A DNA stretch of 64,000 bases, from positions 186,001 through 250,000 of the forward strand of contig JAFQQI010000052.1 of NCBI GenBank assembly GCA_017411305.1, given 5' to 3'. Under the pieces are notes generated by a model that did not search any database, was not told where the DNA came from, and saw only the letters and a list, made by a program, of their open reading frames with translations. Positions 15,904-25,506 of the stretch are shown piece by piece; within the stretch, counting starts at the first letter, position 1; each line of letters starts with the position of its first letter. The DNA comes from Lachnospiraceae bacterium. Lineage in GTDB: Bacteria; Bacillota; Clostridia; Lachnospirales; Lachnospiraceae. Both the position numbers and the translations under genes were made by a program.

Positions 15904-17466
15904 TTAGTTAGCCTTCCAAGCATCGTACTGAGCTGTGAACTCAGCTAATACATCCTGGTAACCAGCTTCGTCAAGAGCTGCGTTGTATTCAGCGATGATA
16001 TCAGCTACGTCTGCTGCAGCGTATCCACCAAGTTCAAGAACGAATCCGTACTGGTCAAATACGTTGTTACAAGCTGCTAACTGAGCTTCTACAGGAGCTG
16101 CGTTGAATCTGAAACCAGCTGCACAAGAAGCTGCTGCTGCACCGTTGTTGTCAAGGTACATCTGAACCTTATCATCAGGTTCGCCAGCGCACAGTGTAAG
16201 AGGAACTACAGATGTTGATTCCCAAGCAGAGTGAGAATACTTTTCATTTGTAGAAACAACCTTACCGTCAGCATCTAATGTGTAGTCTTCACCTTCGATA
16301 CCATATGTATAAAGGTCAGCTACAGTTGTATCTGTGTACAGTAAGCCTAAGAAGTCGATACAAGCCTTAGCCTGTTCTTCTGTAGAGTTAGCTGTAATTG
16401 CGAAACAAGAACCAAGTGTTGTTGTAGAGTGAGCGTACTTGCCTGTGAATCCTTCTACAAATACTTCTTCCTGACCGTCACGGCTTTCGGAGTTGGATTC
16501 GTCACCAGGTACACATGTCCACCAGTTAACGCCCCAGTTCTGTGTCTGAGCTTCGTTATCTGCTGTAGTCTTTGTAACTTCGTCTTCAGAGATATATCCC
16601 TTTTCGCCCCATTCACACATTAATGTACAGAAATCAAGGTAATCCTGTGTTAATGTAGGGTTAACAACTGTGTTAGTTGCTCTGTCGATAGCGAATAAGG
16701 AGTTTGTTCCTGTAAAGAAATCATACTTGTCGATGTAATATCTGAAGAACATAGGTGTCTTACCTGCAAGGTAAGGATACTTAAGTCCCTTTTCTGTCTT
16801 ACACCATTCAAGGTAAGGTTCAAGATCCTTTAATTCCTTAATGGAAGCTGTGTCAAGACCGAACTCTGTAGCGTATCCTTCAGGGAACTTTAAGTCATAG
16901 CCTTCGTAAGCTTCTTTGTATACGGGAACATATAAGTCCTTGCCGTCATAACGGGAAGCTGCCCAAATAGATTCAGGCATGGAATCGTAAAGAGCTGTTC
17001 CGGGTAATAATGCAGAAATGTCATATGCTGCATTAGCCTTGTACAGATCGTTTGTTCCGATGGTTCCCATCCAAGATGCTGTCCAAAGTAAGTTGATTTC
17101 GTTGTTTGCAAGTGCAAGGTTAGCCTTGTCAGCATATTCACCGGAGGGAATATCTGTAATAGTGATTTCTACGTTAATCTTGTCAGCGATGTATGCGTTG
17201 ATAGCATCCTGAACCTTCTTAACCTGATCACCATCGGGCTGTCCTAAGTTGTAAGTAGCACGGTATACAGAAATCTGTACCTTTTCGCCACTTGCTTCTG
17301 CTGTGTCAGCAGGAGCTGCTTCTTCTGTCTTTGTTTCTTCTGCAGCTGCTTCAGTCTTTGTTTCTTCAGCGGGTGCTGCAGCTTCTTCTGTGCTGCCGCC
17401 ACAACCAGCGAGAACGCTAACTGTCATAGCTGCTACCAGCAATGCTGATAAAAGTTTTTTCTTCAT
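15904..17466 (-). CDS. Sugar ABC transporter solute-binding lipoprotein (DUF3502-type)
   Basis: 520 residues from the chosen start, with a signal peptide and lipobox LAGC (lipidated Cys22). An acidic Ala/Glu/Thr-rich linker and a family 1-type oligosaccharide-binding fold follow. The C-terminal part (SCAAGFRFNAAPVEAQ ... EAGYQDVLAEFTAQYDAW) matches the DUF3502 module seen in large oligosaccharide-binding proteins. The start at 17466 has GGGAGG before it, and an upstream in-frame ATG lacks one. It is the third gene of the transporter operon. Codon use looks highly expressed. Given the adjacent GH94 gene, cellobiose or cello-oligosaccharides are the likely ligands. Confidence 0.88.
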   Translation of the reverse strand: MKKKLLSALLVAAMTVSVLAGCGGSTEEAAAPAEETKTEAAAEETKTEEAAPADTAEASGEKVQISVYRATYNLGQPDGDQVKKVQDAINAYIADKINVEITITDIPSGEYADKANLALANNEINLLWTASWMGTIGTNDLYKANAAYDISALLPGTALYDSMPESIWAASRYDGKDLYVPVYKEAYEGYDLKFPEGYATEFGLDTASIKELKDLEPYLEWCKTEKGLKYPYLAGKTPMFFRYYIDKYDFFTGTNSLFAIDRATNTVVNPTLTQDYLDFCTLMCEWGEKGYISEDEVTKTTADNEAQTQNWGVNWWTCVPGDESNSESRDGQEEVFVEGFTGKYAHSTTTLGSCFAITANSTEEQAKACIDFLGLLYTDTTVADLYTYGIEGEDYTLDADGKVVSTNEKYSHSAWESTSVVPLTLCAGEPDDKVQMYLDNNGAAAASCAAGFRFNAAPVEAQLAACNNVFDQYGFVLELGGYAAADVADIIAEYNAALDEAGYQDVLAEFTAQYDAWKAN

Positions 17467-17583
17467 TTTAAAAAACCTCCCTTTGAAATTTATATTCTCT
17501 AAGACAACACCGGAATTGATGTTGCCCGGAATACCGTAATTAGTATGTACTATCATGTGTAGCTGATAATATCAACCACCATT

Positions 17584-18516
17584 TTAACCCTTAACGGAAC
17601 CTACTGTCAAGCCCTTAATGAAATATTTCTGGAAGAAGGGATATACTACCATAATAGGTCCGATAACTACCAGTACTGTTGCCATTGTGGAAGAATACTG
17701 AGGAATATTACCACCCATAGCTGCTCTAGCTGCCGGAGGCACATTGGTGTTATTAAGTAAGAACTCAATACTCTTCTGGATACTTACAAGCAAAAGCTGT
17801 AAGGGTTTCTTGCTGTCTGTGGTAATGTACAGCAACGCATTCTGCCAATCATTCCAGTATGCTGTTGCCATCATGAAGCCTACAGCTGCCATGGAAGGCT
17901 TCAAGAGGGGCAGGGTAATCTGGAAGAATGTTCTGTATTCACCTGCGCCGTCAATCTTAGCAGCTTCCATCAATTCGTTAGGAATACTGTTTGCAATGTA
18001 TGTTCTCAAAATGATAACGTTCATTGTAGTAACACACAGAGGCAGAATCAAAAGCCATAAGCTGTCTTTCAATCCGTAGTAGCTTGTAAAGATAATATAT
18101 CCGGAAAGCTGACCACCGTTAAACAGCATGGGAATCAATAAATAAACTGATAAGAACTTGGATAGCCGGAAGTCCTTTCTGCTGATGGAATAAGCAAACA
18201 TTGCCATTACCAACAAGCCCAAAAACGTACCGAACACTGTAATGAAAATAGTTACGGCATAGGATGTCATCAGCTGATCACCGTATTTCAAAACGGAATT
18301 AATACCTGCAAGTGACCATTTCTCCGGGAAATAGCTGAAGCCGTTTTCCAAAATCGATTTTTCGTCGGAAAATGCTGCAATAAATACTAACAGCACGGGC
18401 AAAAAGCAAAACAATGTGTATAACAAAAGGAAGAATCCAAGAATATACTGGCCAAGTCCTTTTTTCTCTTTTCTGGATGGTGCCAAATCGGCAGCATTAC
18501 CTTTTTTCTTGCTCAT
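17584..18516 (-). CDS. Carbohydrate ABC transporter permease (MalG/LplC type)
   Basis: 310 residues with six predicted membrane segments. The EAA loop that contacts the ATPase reads ELMEAAKIDGAGEYRTFFQITLPLLKP. It is the second permease of the importer, following the MalF-type permease by 18 bp. No ATPase gene is in the cluster, so it probably shares an MsmX-like ATPase encoded elsewhere, as is common in Firmicutes. Confidence 0.92.
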   Translation of the reverse strand: MSKKKGNAADLAPSRKEKKGLGQYILGFFLLLYTLFCFLPVLLVFIAAFSDEKSILENGFSYFPEKWSLAGINSVLKYGDQLMTSYAVTIFITVFGTFLGLLVMAMFAYSISRKDFRLSKFLSVYLLIPMLFNGGQLSGYIIFTSYYGLKDSLWLLILPLCVTTMNVIILRTYIANSIPNELMEAAKIDGAGEYRTFFQITLPLLKPSMAAVGFMMATAYWNDWQNALLYITTDSKKPLQLLLVSIQKSIEFLLNNTNVPPAARAAMGGNIPQYSSTMATVLVVIGPIMVVYPFFQKYFIKGLTVGSVKG

Positions 18517-18534
18517 AGTTTCTCCTCCCTTTCC

Positions 18535-19440
18535 TTAGAATAATGCATTTTCAGGTGCAATCTTACGAACCATACCGTTTGCAAACAACATCATCAGCAG
18601 ACCAACTACAGACTGGAAGAAACTGGTTGCAGCGGTAAAGCCGAAGTTAGAGTTTCTGAAGATTGCATTAAGCACGTAGGAGTCAATAACCTGAGTTGTG
18701 GGATAAAGCACACCACTGTTTCTAGTCACCTGATAGAACAAACCGGTATCAGACTTCATAATACTACCAACAGAAAGCAGTAACATAACGGTAATCATAG
18801 GAATCAATGCAGGAATGGTAATATGCCAAATCTTCTGCCATTTGTTTGCGCCGTCGATTTCTGCCGCTTCGTATAATTCGGTATCGATACCTGCAAGTAC
18901 GGACATGTAAAGTACGGATCCGTAACCTACGCTGTTCCATATTTTAACAATTGTTAAAATCAGTGGCCACCAGGATGCGGTGGAATAAAATCTGATGGGT
19001 GAATCCATCATATGATTAATAATACCTGTATCGGTACTGATAAACGCATAAACAATAAACTGTACAGCTGCGTAAGAAATAAATACAGGGATAATCATCA
19101 GTGTCTGCATTGTCTTAGCAACTTTTTTGAATACGAACTGGTCAATTGCAATTGCCAAGGTTACGTTCAGGAAAGTTCCGAGAGCTGTAAAAATCACATA
19201 ATAGATTAATGTATTTCTCGTCATTTCCACAAAGGTCTTTTTGGACGCTAACAGGAACTTGAAGTTCTCAATTCCGTTCCAGGGGCTTCCCCAAATACCC
19301 AATGTGTAATCAAAATTCTTAAATGCCATTACTAAACCGGCCATGGGGACATACATGATAAAAAACAATATCAGGAATGCCGGCAAAGCCATTACAACGT
19401 GAGCTCTGTGTCTCCACGTGTTTCTTAAGAAGCTCTTCAT
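18535..19440 (-). CDS. Carbohydrate ABC transporter permease (MalF/LplB type)
   Basis: 301 residues with six membrane segments and the EAA motif ELYEAAEIDGANKWQKIWHITIPALIP. The ATG at 19440, eight bases after GGAGAG, is taken as the start. Earlier in-frame codons extend into a Lys/Arg-rich run that looks non-coding. It is the first transporter gene after the LacI regulator on the same strand (82 bp gap) and forms the importer with the MalG-type permease and the lipoprotein. Confidence 0.9.
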   Translation of the reverse strand: MKSFLRNTWRHRAHVVMALPAFLILFFIMYVPMAGLVMAFKNFDYTLGIWGSPWNGIENFKFLLASKKTFVEMTRNTLIYYVIFTALGTFLNVTLAIAIDQFVFKKVAKTMQTLMIIPVFISYAAVQFIVYAFISTDTGIINHMMDSPIRFYSTASWWPLILTIVKIWNSVGYGSVLYMSVLAGIDTELYEAAEIDGANKWQKIWHITIPALIPMITVMLLLSVGSIMKSDTGLFYQVTRNSGVLYPTTQVIDSYVLNAIFRNSNFGFTAATSFFQSVVGLLMMLFANGMVRKIAPENALF

Positions 19441-19522
19441 AGTCATCTCTCCTTTTTGTTTTACTTTTTGCCTTTTTACCTTATATATAAAGAAGCCTGC
19501 TTTCGCTCTCTTCTTAATATAT

Positions 19523-20536
19523 CTAATTAATTTTCTTAACCGATTTTCCTTCGAACACCGTTCCTTCAACGATAATCTGTTCTGTCAGGGTAGTCTTGGG
19601 ACTTTCTATCAGGTTAATCAGCTTAATAGCCGCTTCTCTTCCCAATCTTCCGGTATCCTGCACAATGGTGGTCAGCTGCGGTTCAAAATGCCTTCCGATT
19701 CTAATGCCGTCATACCCTGCTATGGAAATATCATCCGGTATTTTAAGACCTTTGGCATTAATTGCATTAATACCTCCGAAACAGGAAAAATCATCGGGAT
19801 ACATAATGCAGGTAGGCGGGTTCTTAAGTTCCAGAAGCTTTAAGGTTTCTTCATAAGTACCTTTGGTATTTCGGTACGGTGCCTCCCTTATGTACTCAGC
19901 CGGTGTGTCAAGCCCCAGTTCCTCACATGTTCTATAATAGGAAGAAAGTCTGCTTTGGGTAACTGCCGAATCAGCTCCATGGATATAGGCAATCTTACGG
20001 TGTCCCATTTGATATATGTAGTAAAGCAGTTCCCTGATACCCTTCACATTGTCTGAAACAATGGTGCTTCTGTTATTAAAAAGGTGGTCAATGGTCACTA
20101 CCGGTATATCACTCCTAACCAGTTCCTCCACCTCGGGATCTTCAAAATCCACACAAGCGATTACTACGCCGTCAAATCTGCGGTATCTGCTGTGTTCCAG
20201 ATAAGACATTCTCTCTGTTCTCGTCTTACAGCTGTTAATGAAGGTAATGTCATATCCCTTTTCTTCTGCGGTGCTCTTAAAGCTGTCAAGCACATGAGCA
20301 AAGTAGTCATGCGTCAGTCCGCTTCTCTCGTCATCTACAAAAAGCACCCCTAAACTATAGGTACGGTTCGTCTTAAGCGACTTCGCCGCCGAATTAGGAA
20401 AGTATCCCATTTCCTTGGCAACCCGTCTGATATGCTCTTTTGTTTCTTCTCCGATATCCTTATGGTTGTTCAGCGCCTTGCTGACCGTGGCTATTGATAC
20501 ACCACACACCACCGAAATGTCTTTCATGGATACCAT
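19523..20536 (-). CDS. LacI family regulator of the cellobiose locus
   Basis: 337 residues. The helix-turn-helix begins MVSMKDISVVCGVSIATVSKALN and the effector domain contains IYQMGHRKIAYIHG and ISIAGYDGIRIG. It heads the transporter operon and is divergent from the GH94 gene. A 13-mer, CTTAATCGTTTTC, occurs twice in the shared 549-bp intergenic region, once near each transcription unit. This suggests one repressor for both sides, with a sugar derived from cellulose or beta-glucan as inducer. Confidence 0.93.
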   Translation of the reverse strand: MVSMKDISVVCGVSIATVSKALNNHKDIGEETKEHIRRVAKEMGYFPNSAAKSLKTNRTYSLGVLFVDDERSGLTHDYFAHVLDSFKSTAEEKGYDITFINSCKTRTERMSYLEHSRYRRFDGVVIACVDFEDPEVEELVRSDIPVVTIDHLFNNRSTIVSDNVKGIRELLYYIYQMGHRKIAYIHGADSAVTQSRLSSYYRTCEELGLDTPAEYIREAPYRNTKGTYEETLKLLELKNPPTCIMYPDDFSCFGGINAINAKGLKIPDDISIAGYDGIRIGRHFEPQLTTIVQDTGRLGREAAIKLINLIESPKTTLTEQIIVEGTVFEGKSVKKIN

Positions 20537-20648
20537 TATCTACACCCCCTCTGCATAAATTAGAAACCGGAGTATTTACTTTTATCACCCAGGCTTCCTA
20601 CAGATGAGTGCTATTGAGTGTTGTTTCGAAAACATTATGTACAAAACC

Positions 20649-20661
20649 CTTAATCGTTTTC
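20649..20661. promoter_or_regulatory. Candidate operator copy 1 (regulator side)
   Basis: CTTAATCGTTTTC, an exact match to the copy at 20976-20988. Close by at 20622-20634 is TGTTTCGAAAACA, a near-palindrome centred on CG that may be a further site. Confidence 0.45.
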
Positions 20662-20929
20662 GTGTTTCAAGTATATCGCAACTTTTATACTTTTGCAATA
20701 CTTTTCAAATTTTTTTTATGCACTTTTTATACTTTTGGTAATCTTAAATAGATTTTTCTACTATTTTTTTGCAGTTTTTTACAATTTACATTTCACTATT
20801 CACTTAACATTTTCTCAAATTTAAGTTTTTTAGTCCGATTAGGCGAGTTTTTTACTCTTTTTTAGCCTTTTCCCCTAATTACTTTTCTTCTCTGCTACGA
20901 TAAAGCGTCCAAATTGCACAATTTTCTTG

Positions 20930-20958
20930 TTGCAATATACAAATGTTTTATGTATAAT
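20930..20958 (+). promoter_or_regulatory. Sigma-A promoter of the GH94 gene
   Basis: TTGCAA (20930-20935), a 17-bp spacer, then TATAAT (20953-20958). The predicted start of transcription is about 20965, ten bases before operator copy 2. The rest of the 20,537-21,085 gap is AT-rich with no ORF or RNA gene that I can see. Confidence 0.65.
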
Positions 20959-20975
20959 TCAGAATATAGAGGGAA

Positions 20976-20988
20976 CTTAATCGTTTTC
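20976..20988. promoter_or_regulatory. Candidate operator copy 2 (phosphorylase side)
   Basis: The second exact CTTAATCGTTTTC, placed just downstream of the predicted transcription start. Repressor bound here would block elongation or open-complex formation. Confidence 0.5.
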
Positions 20989-21085
20989 TGAACATAATTC
21001 GATTCCGGTATTTTTTTACCCCGATATGGATGGAAAACATTAAAGTTTTACAAAACAATACATTATTATTAAAGGAGAAGGAGCT

Positions 21086-23521
21086 ATGAAATTTGGTTAT
21101 TTCGATGACGCCAATCGTGAATATGTCATCACCACACCCAAAACACCGCTTCCCTGGATCAACTACCTTGGCTGCAAGGATTTCTTCAGCCTCATTTCCA
21201 ACACTTGCGGTGGTTATACCTTTTATAAGGATGCTAAGCTGTTAAGACTTACCCGTTATCGTTACAACGATGTTCCCGCGGACATCAACGGTAAGTACAT
21301 TTATATTAAGGATGGCGATACCATTTGGAATCCCGGATGGCAGCCCACCAAGACTGCACTTGACTCCTATGAATGCCGTCACGGTATCGGCTACAGCCGC
21401 TTTACCTCATCCAAAAATGATGTACAGGCTTCCGTTCTCACCTTTGTTCCTATGGATGATGCTTGTGAAGTCAGCCAGCTTAAGCTGACCAACAACTCTT
21501 CAGCTCCTAAGACTCTTTCTATTTTCTCATATGTAGAATGGTGTCTGTGGAATGCAGATGATGACAGCAGAAACTTCCAGAGAAACTACAGCACCGGTGA
21601 AGTAGAAGTTGTTGACTCTACTATTTTCCATAAAACAGAATACAGAGAACGTCGTAATCATTACGCTGTTTACTCCGTAAATGCCAAGATTGACGGCTTT
21701 GATACTATCAGAGAAGCATTCTTAGGCTCCTACAGAGGTGCCGGCGAACCCGAAGCTGTTGAAAACGGCGCATGCACAAACTCTGTAGCAAGCGGATGGC
21801 AGCCTATCGCTTCCCACCAGATTAATGTTACCTTACAGCCCGGCGAGACCAAGTCTTATGTATTTGTTCTCGGTTACATAGAGAATCCCGAAGAAGAAAA
21901 GTGGGAATCCTACGGCATTATTAATAAGAAGCCTGCTTATGCAATGCTTGATAAGTACAAAACAGATGCAGATGTTGACAAGGCTTTTGCAGCATTAAAT
22001 GAATACTGGCAGAATCTTCTTGCTAAGTACACCATTAAGTCCTCCAATGAAAAGGTTGACCGTATGGTAAATATCTGGAATCAGTATCAGTGTATGGTAA
22101 CCTTTAACATGTCACGTTCCGCTTCCTATTATGAATCCGGTATCGGCCGTGGTATGGGCTTTAGAGATTCCTGTCAGGATTTACTTGGCTTCGTACATCT
22201 GATCCCCGACAGAGCAAGAGAAAGAATTATCGATATCGCTTCCACCCAGTTCCAGGACGGTAGCGCATATCATCAGTACCAGCCTCTTACCAAGAAGGGT
22301 AACTCCGACATCGGTAGCGGCTTCAATGATGACCCGTTATGGCTCATTGCAGGTACCAGCGCATATGTAAGAGAAACCGGTGACGTTTCCATCTTAAAGG
22401 AAATGGTTCCTTTTGATAATGACGAATCCGTTGCACAGCCTCTTATGGAGCACCTTAAGAGATCCTTTGATTACATCGTAAATCATAAGGGACCTCATAA
22501 CCTTCCTTTAATCGGACGTGCTGACTGGAATGACTGTCTGAACTTAAACTGCTTCTCCGAGCATCCCGGCGAATCCTTCCAGACCTTTGGTCCCAGTGAA
22601 GGTCCCGTTGCGGAATCCGTATTTATCGGCGGTATGTTCGTTAAGTATGGTGAAGAATATGCACAGCTTTGTGAGTTATTAGGTGACCAGGCAGAAGCTG
22701 ACAGAGCTCGCGAAGAAGTAAAGACCATGAACGCAGCTGTTCTTAAGGACGGTTGGGATGGCGAATGGTTCGTTCGTGCTTATGATGCTTACAGCCAGAA
22801 GGTTGGTTCCAAGGAATGTGAAGAAGGTCAGATTTACATTGAGCCTCAGGGCTTCTGTGTACTTGCAGGAATCGGTGTGGAAGAAGGTCATGCTAAGAAA
22901 GCACTTGACTCCGTTAAGGAAAGACTTGATACCGACTACGGTGTAATGATTCTCCAGCCTGCTTATACCAGATATCATTTAGAGCTTGGTGAAATCTCCT
23001 CCTATCCTCCCGGATACAAAGAGAACGCAGGTATTTTCTGCCACAACAATCCTTGGGTTTCCATCGCAGAAACCGTAATCGGACGTGGTGACCGTGCATT
23101 TGAAGTTTATAAGAAAACATGTCCCGCTTACATTGAGGACATCAGTGAAATCCACAGAACAGAGCCTTATGTTTATTCTCAGATGGTTGCAGGCCGTGAT
23201 GCGAAGTTCCACGGCGAAGCAAAGAACAGCTGGCTTACCGGTACTGCTGCATGGACCTTCGTAAATATCTCCCAGTATATTCTGGGTGTATATCCTACAC
23301 ATACAGGTCTTAGCATCAATCCTTGTATTCCTAAGGGCTTTGGTGATTTCGAAATTACAAGAAAGTTCCGTGAAGGAACCTACAACATCAAGGTTGTAAA
23401 TCCTGACAACGTAGAAAAGGGCATCAAGAGCATTACTGTTGACGGCGTTGCTGTTGACGGATGTGTAATTCCTTATGTTGCAGGCAAAGAAAGCTACGAT
23501 GTAGTAGTTACAATGGGTTAA
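21086..23521 (+). CDS. Cellobiose phosphorylase (GH94)
   Basis: 811 residues, the normal length for GH94. An N-terminal beta-sandwich (1 to about 280) and linker helices lead into an (alpha/alpha)6 barrel. The catalytic acid segment [13 protein letters not shown] puts the proton donor at Asp480. The [14 protein letters not shown] and [18 protein letters not shown] segments are typical of cellobiose phosphorylases. The enzyme converts cellobiose plus phosphate to glucose-1-phosphate and glucose in the cytosol, saving ATP. AAAGGAGAAGGAG precedes the ATG. It is divergent from the LacI-ABC importer operon. Activity on longer cellodextrins cannot be excluded. Confidence 0.93.
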   Translation: MKFGYFDDANREYVITTPKTPLPWINYLGCKDFFSLISNTCGGYTFYKDAKLLRLTRYRYNDVPADINGKYIYIKDGDTIWNPGWQPTKTALDSYECRHGIGYSRFTSSKNDVQASVLTFVPMDDACEVSQLKLTNNSSAPKTLSIFSYVEWCLWNADDDSRNFQRNYSTGEVEVVDSTIFHKTEYRERRNHYAVYSVNAKIDGFDTIREAFLGSYRGAGEPEAVENGACTNSVASGWQPIASHQINVTLQPGETKSYVFVLGYIENPEEEKWESYGIINKKPAYAMLDKYKTDADVDKAFAALNEYWQNLLAKYTIKSSNEKVDRMVNIWNQYQCMVTFNMSRSASYYESGIGRGMGFRDSCQDLLGFVHLIPDRARERIIDIASTQFQDGSAYHQYQPLTKKGNSDIGSGFNDDPLWLIAGTSAYVRETGDVSILKEMVPFDNDESVAQPLMEHLKRSFDYIVNHKGPHNLPLIGRADWNDCLNLNCFSEHPGESFQTFGPSEGPVAESVFIGGMFVKYGEEYAQLCELLGDQAEADRAREEVKTMNAAVLKDGWDGEWFVRAYDAYSQKVGSKECEEGQIYIEPQGFCVLAGIGVEEGHAKKALDSVKERLDTDYGVMILQPAYTRYHLELGEISSYPPGYKENAGIFCHNNPWVSIAETVIGRGDRAFEVYKKTCPAYIEDISEIHRTEPYVYSQMVAGRDAKFHGEAKNSWLTGTAAWTFVNISQYILGVYPTHTGLSINPCIPKGFGDFEITRKFREGTYNIKVVNPDNVEKGIKSITVDGVAVDGCVIPYVAGKESYDVVVTMG

Positions 23522-23550
23522 GGGAGTATTAACTATAAAGTTATCTATCA

Positions 23551-23583
23551 AAAGAGGCTTGGCAGATTCTGCCAAGCCTCTTT
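23551..23583. terminator. Bidirectional terminator between convergent genes
   Basis: Long arms (AAAGAGGCTTGGCA and TGCCAAGCCTCTTT) around a five-base loop. It serves the GH94 gene and, on the other strand, the gene ending at 23598. Confidence 0.88.
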
Positions 23584-23597
23584 ACTTATACCACTAC

Positions 23598-25340
23598 TTA
23601 TCTTTCTAGCTTTAAATAATAATTTACACCTGGTGTCAGCTGCATGCTTATCTTGCCTCCCACCACAGGCAAGTCATTACCATAAAGTAGCTCTGTCGCC
23701 TTGGTATAGCCGTCCTTTAATTGCAGCGATACTGTTTCGTAATAATTAAGATCCGAACGGATTACTACCATACCATTGTCGTATACAAACGTCTGTATTT
23801 TGGAAGGTCCTTCCAAAATTGCAGGCATCTCTTTACAGAACAACTCTCTGACCGTTCCCCATACTTGGGCAGGGTAATGATACAGCTCACCCATATTGTC
23901 GGGAATGGTAAGAATACCAAGACTTCCTTCCCCATAACTGCAGCGAAGCAGAACCGGGAAATTATTATCGGTGCCATACGCTGCCGCCAGCTCCCAGATA
24001 TCATTAGTGCAATAATCCATTTGAGGAATCAGTACATTCTTATCGCCCATATATCTTCCGGTTACACAAACCCCTTTATCCCTGGAAATTGCATATTCAT
24101 TCACAAGTGCTTTTCGCGCAGAATAGGATACATTCACAAATTCCTTAAAGGCATCTCCAAGCTTTCTTACAAAGCCGCTTGTTACAATCACTTCTGCCCC
24201 TTCCAGCATGCTATCCTGCATCTTTTTCACAATGTCTTCATCCCATGCCGCTCCCTCTGAAAGGAAAATCACCTTCTCACCTTCAGGATACTCAATATAG
24301 GGTTCAAAAGGAATTCCGCACATGCCAAGATAATTGTGCACATTATTTTCACCTCTTGCATTGCCCGGTCTGTAAGCTGCCACCCCTATAGGTCTTCCTA
24401 ATTGACTTAGCCAGTCATCCATCTCTGCAAACATTTGACCAAGTGCAGGTGCAAATGATAGAAATGCCGGATCCTTAATCAGGGAATCCATACAGAATAA
24501 AGTCACTTCTTTTGCCTTGCCCAGCAAGGTCAGATATCCCTGCTCCAAGTAAGAGGTTATGTTATAGGAGCACTCATAAGGGTCAAACCAACCGCCCAAG
24601 TTTCTGCCGGGAGCTGCACTTTCTAAATATCGCATAATAAAATAGCTGATATATTTAGGAAGATGCTGCTGTGAATAGGTAGGATTTCTGGTTTCCGTTC
24701 CGGTATAAATAGTATCAAACTGTGCCGGCTCCATAATTAAATCATAGCCCGTCTCATTATAATCCTCATACCACTGCGGATACTTGATTATGACATTGAT
24801 GTCAGGATTGATTTCCTTCGCCGTCTTCATCACAATTTCTTCTGTGATATACTTTTTCTGTGCCAGTCTGAATTCTGACCAGCTACGTGTACCTTTTTCC
24901 TTCACACATTTTGCACAACGGCAGTTCAAAAAGTAGAAATCATCAAAAATAAACTCGTCAAATACTTCCGCATTCAGCGCAACTGCCCTGCGTAAGGTAT
25001 CCTGCCCCTTTTCATCGGAATAGCAAAGGGAAGCAAATCCATCCTGCTTTTCGCCATCGCAAGTAGTAATACCACCGGACGTAGCAATTCCTTTACTCTC
25101 AAAGAAGGCTTTTACCTTAAGAAGCTGCTCCTTGGTAATCCATTCCGTACCGCGATAACATTCCAGATACGCATGTCCCAGCTTTACATTACTGTACAAA
25201 TGCCTAAGCTTTTCATCAAATGCCTCAAAGTCTTCAATTTGATTAATGTTTCCTACCGGACAATATACGCTGACATTGAAATTCCGGTAACTCATGCGGC
25301 TTTTTCTTTCCGCAACTTTCTTATGAATCATTTTTTCCAT
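23598..25340 (-). CDS. Unrecognised TIM-barrel-like, possible glycoside-hydrolase-related protein
   Basis: 580 residues with no signal peptide. I do not recognise a named family. The N-terminal two thirds have the strand pattern of a (beta/alpha)8 barrel, with acidic residues at strand ends (EFIFDDFYF, YDLIMEPAQFDTIYTG, GWFDPYECS). A cysteine cluster, CRCAKC, follows the first acidic motif. The C-terminal third resembles the glutamine-amidotransferase-like trimerisation plus beta domain found in some hydrolases (EKVIFLSEGAAWDED, GEGSLGILTIPDN). The ATG at 25340 follows GGAGGGG. An upstream ATG would place the ribosome site inside the gene. It converges on the cellobiose phosphorylase gene and may act on related oligosaccharides. 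Intracellular location is likely. Confidence 0.7.
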   Translation of the reverse strand: MEKMIHKKVAERKSRMSYRNFNVSVYCPVGNINQIEDFEAFDEKLRHLYSNVKLGHAYLECYRGTEWITKEQLLKVKAFFESKGIATSGGITTCDGEKQDGFASLCYSDEKGQDTLRRAVALNAEVFDEFIFDDFYFLNCRCAKCVKEKGTRSWSEFRLAQKKYITEEIVMKTAKEINPDINVIIKYPQWYEDYNETGYDLIMEPAQFDTIYTGTETRNPTYSQQHLPKYISYFIMRYLESAAPGRNLGGWFDPYECSYNITSYLEQGYLTLLGKAKEVTLFCMDSLIKDPAFLSFAPALGQMFAEMDDWLSQLGRPIGVAAYRPGNARGENNVHNYLGMCGIPFEPYIEYPEGEKVIFLSEGAAWDEDIVKKMQDSMLEGAEVIVTSGFVRKLGDAFKEFVNVSYSARKALVNEYAISRDKGVCVTGRYMGDKNVLIPQMDYCTNDIWELAAAYGTDNNFPVLLRCSYGEGSLGILTIPDNMGELYHYPAQVWGTVRELFCKEMPAILEGPSKIQTFVYDNGMVVIRSDLNYYETVSLQLKDGYTKATELLYGNDLPVVGGKISMQLTPGVNYYLKLER

Positions 25341-25444
25341 TTGGCACCCCTCCAAATACATTATTCTTACCCTAAAGATATCACTGCTTTCAAAGAAATT
25401 CTATGATACTTTCATGTATTTATTGTAACATTCTATTTTTCAAC

Positions 25445-25477
25445 AAAAAAAGAGTTCTTGAGGGAACTCTTTTTTTG
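25445..25477. terminator. Bidirectional terminator after pyridoxamine kinase gene
   Basis: Arms AAAAAAAGAGTTC and GAACTCTTTTTTT around loop TTGAGG. It follows the pdxY-like gene on the minus strand. Confidence 0.85.
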
Positions 25478-25506
25478 TAATGTCTATTCTATCTTAAAAT
25501 AAAATA

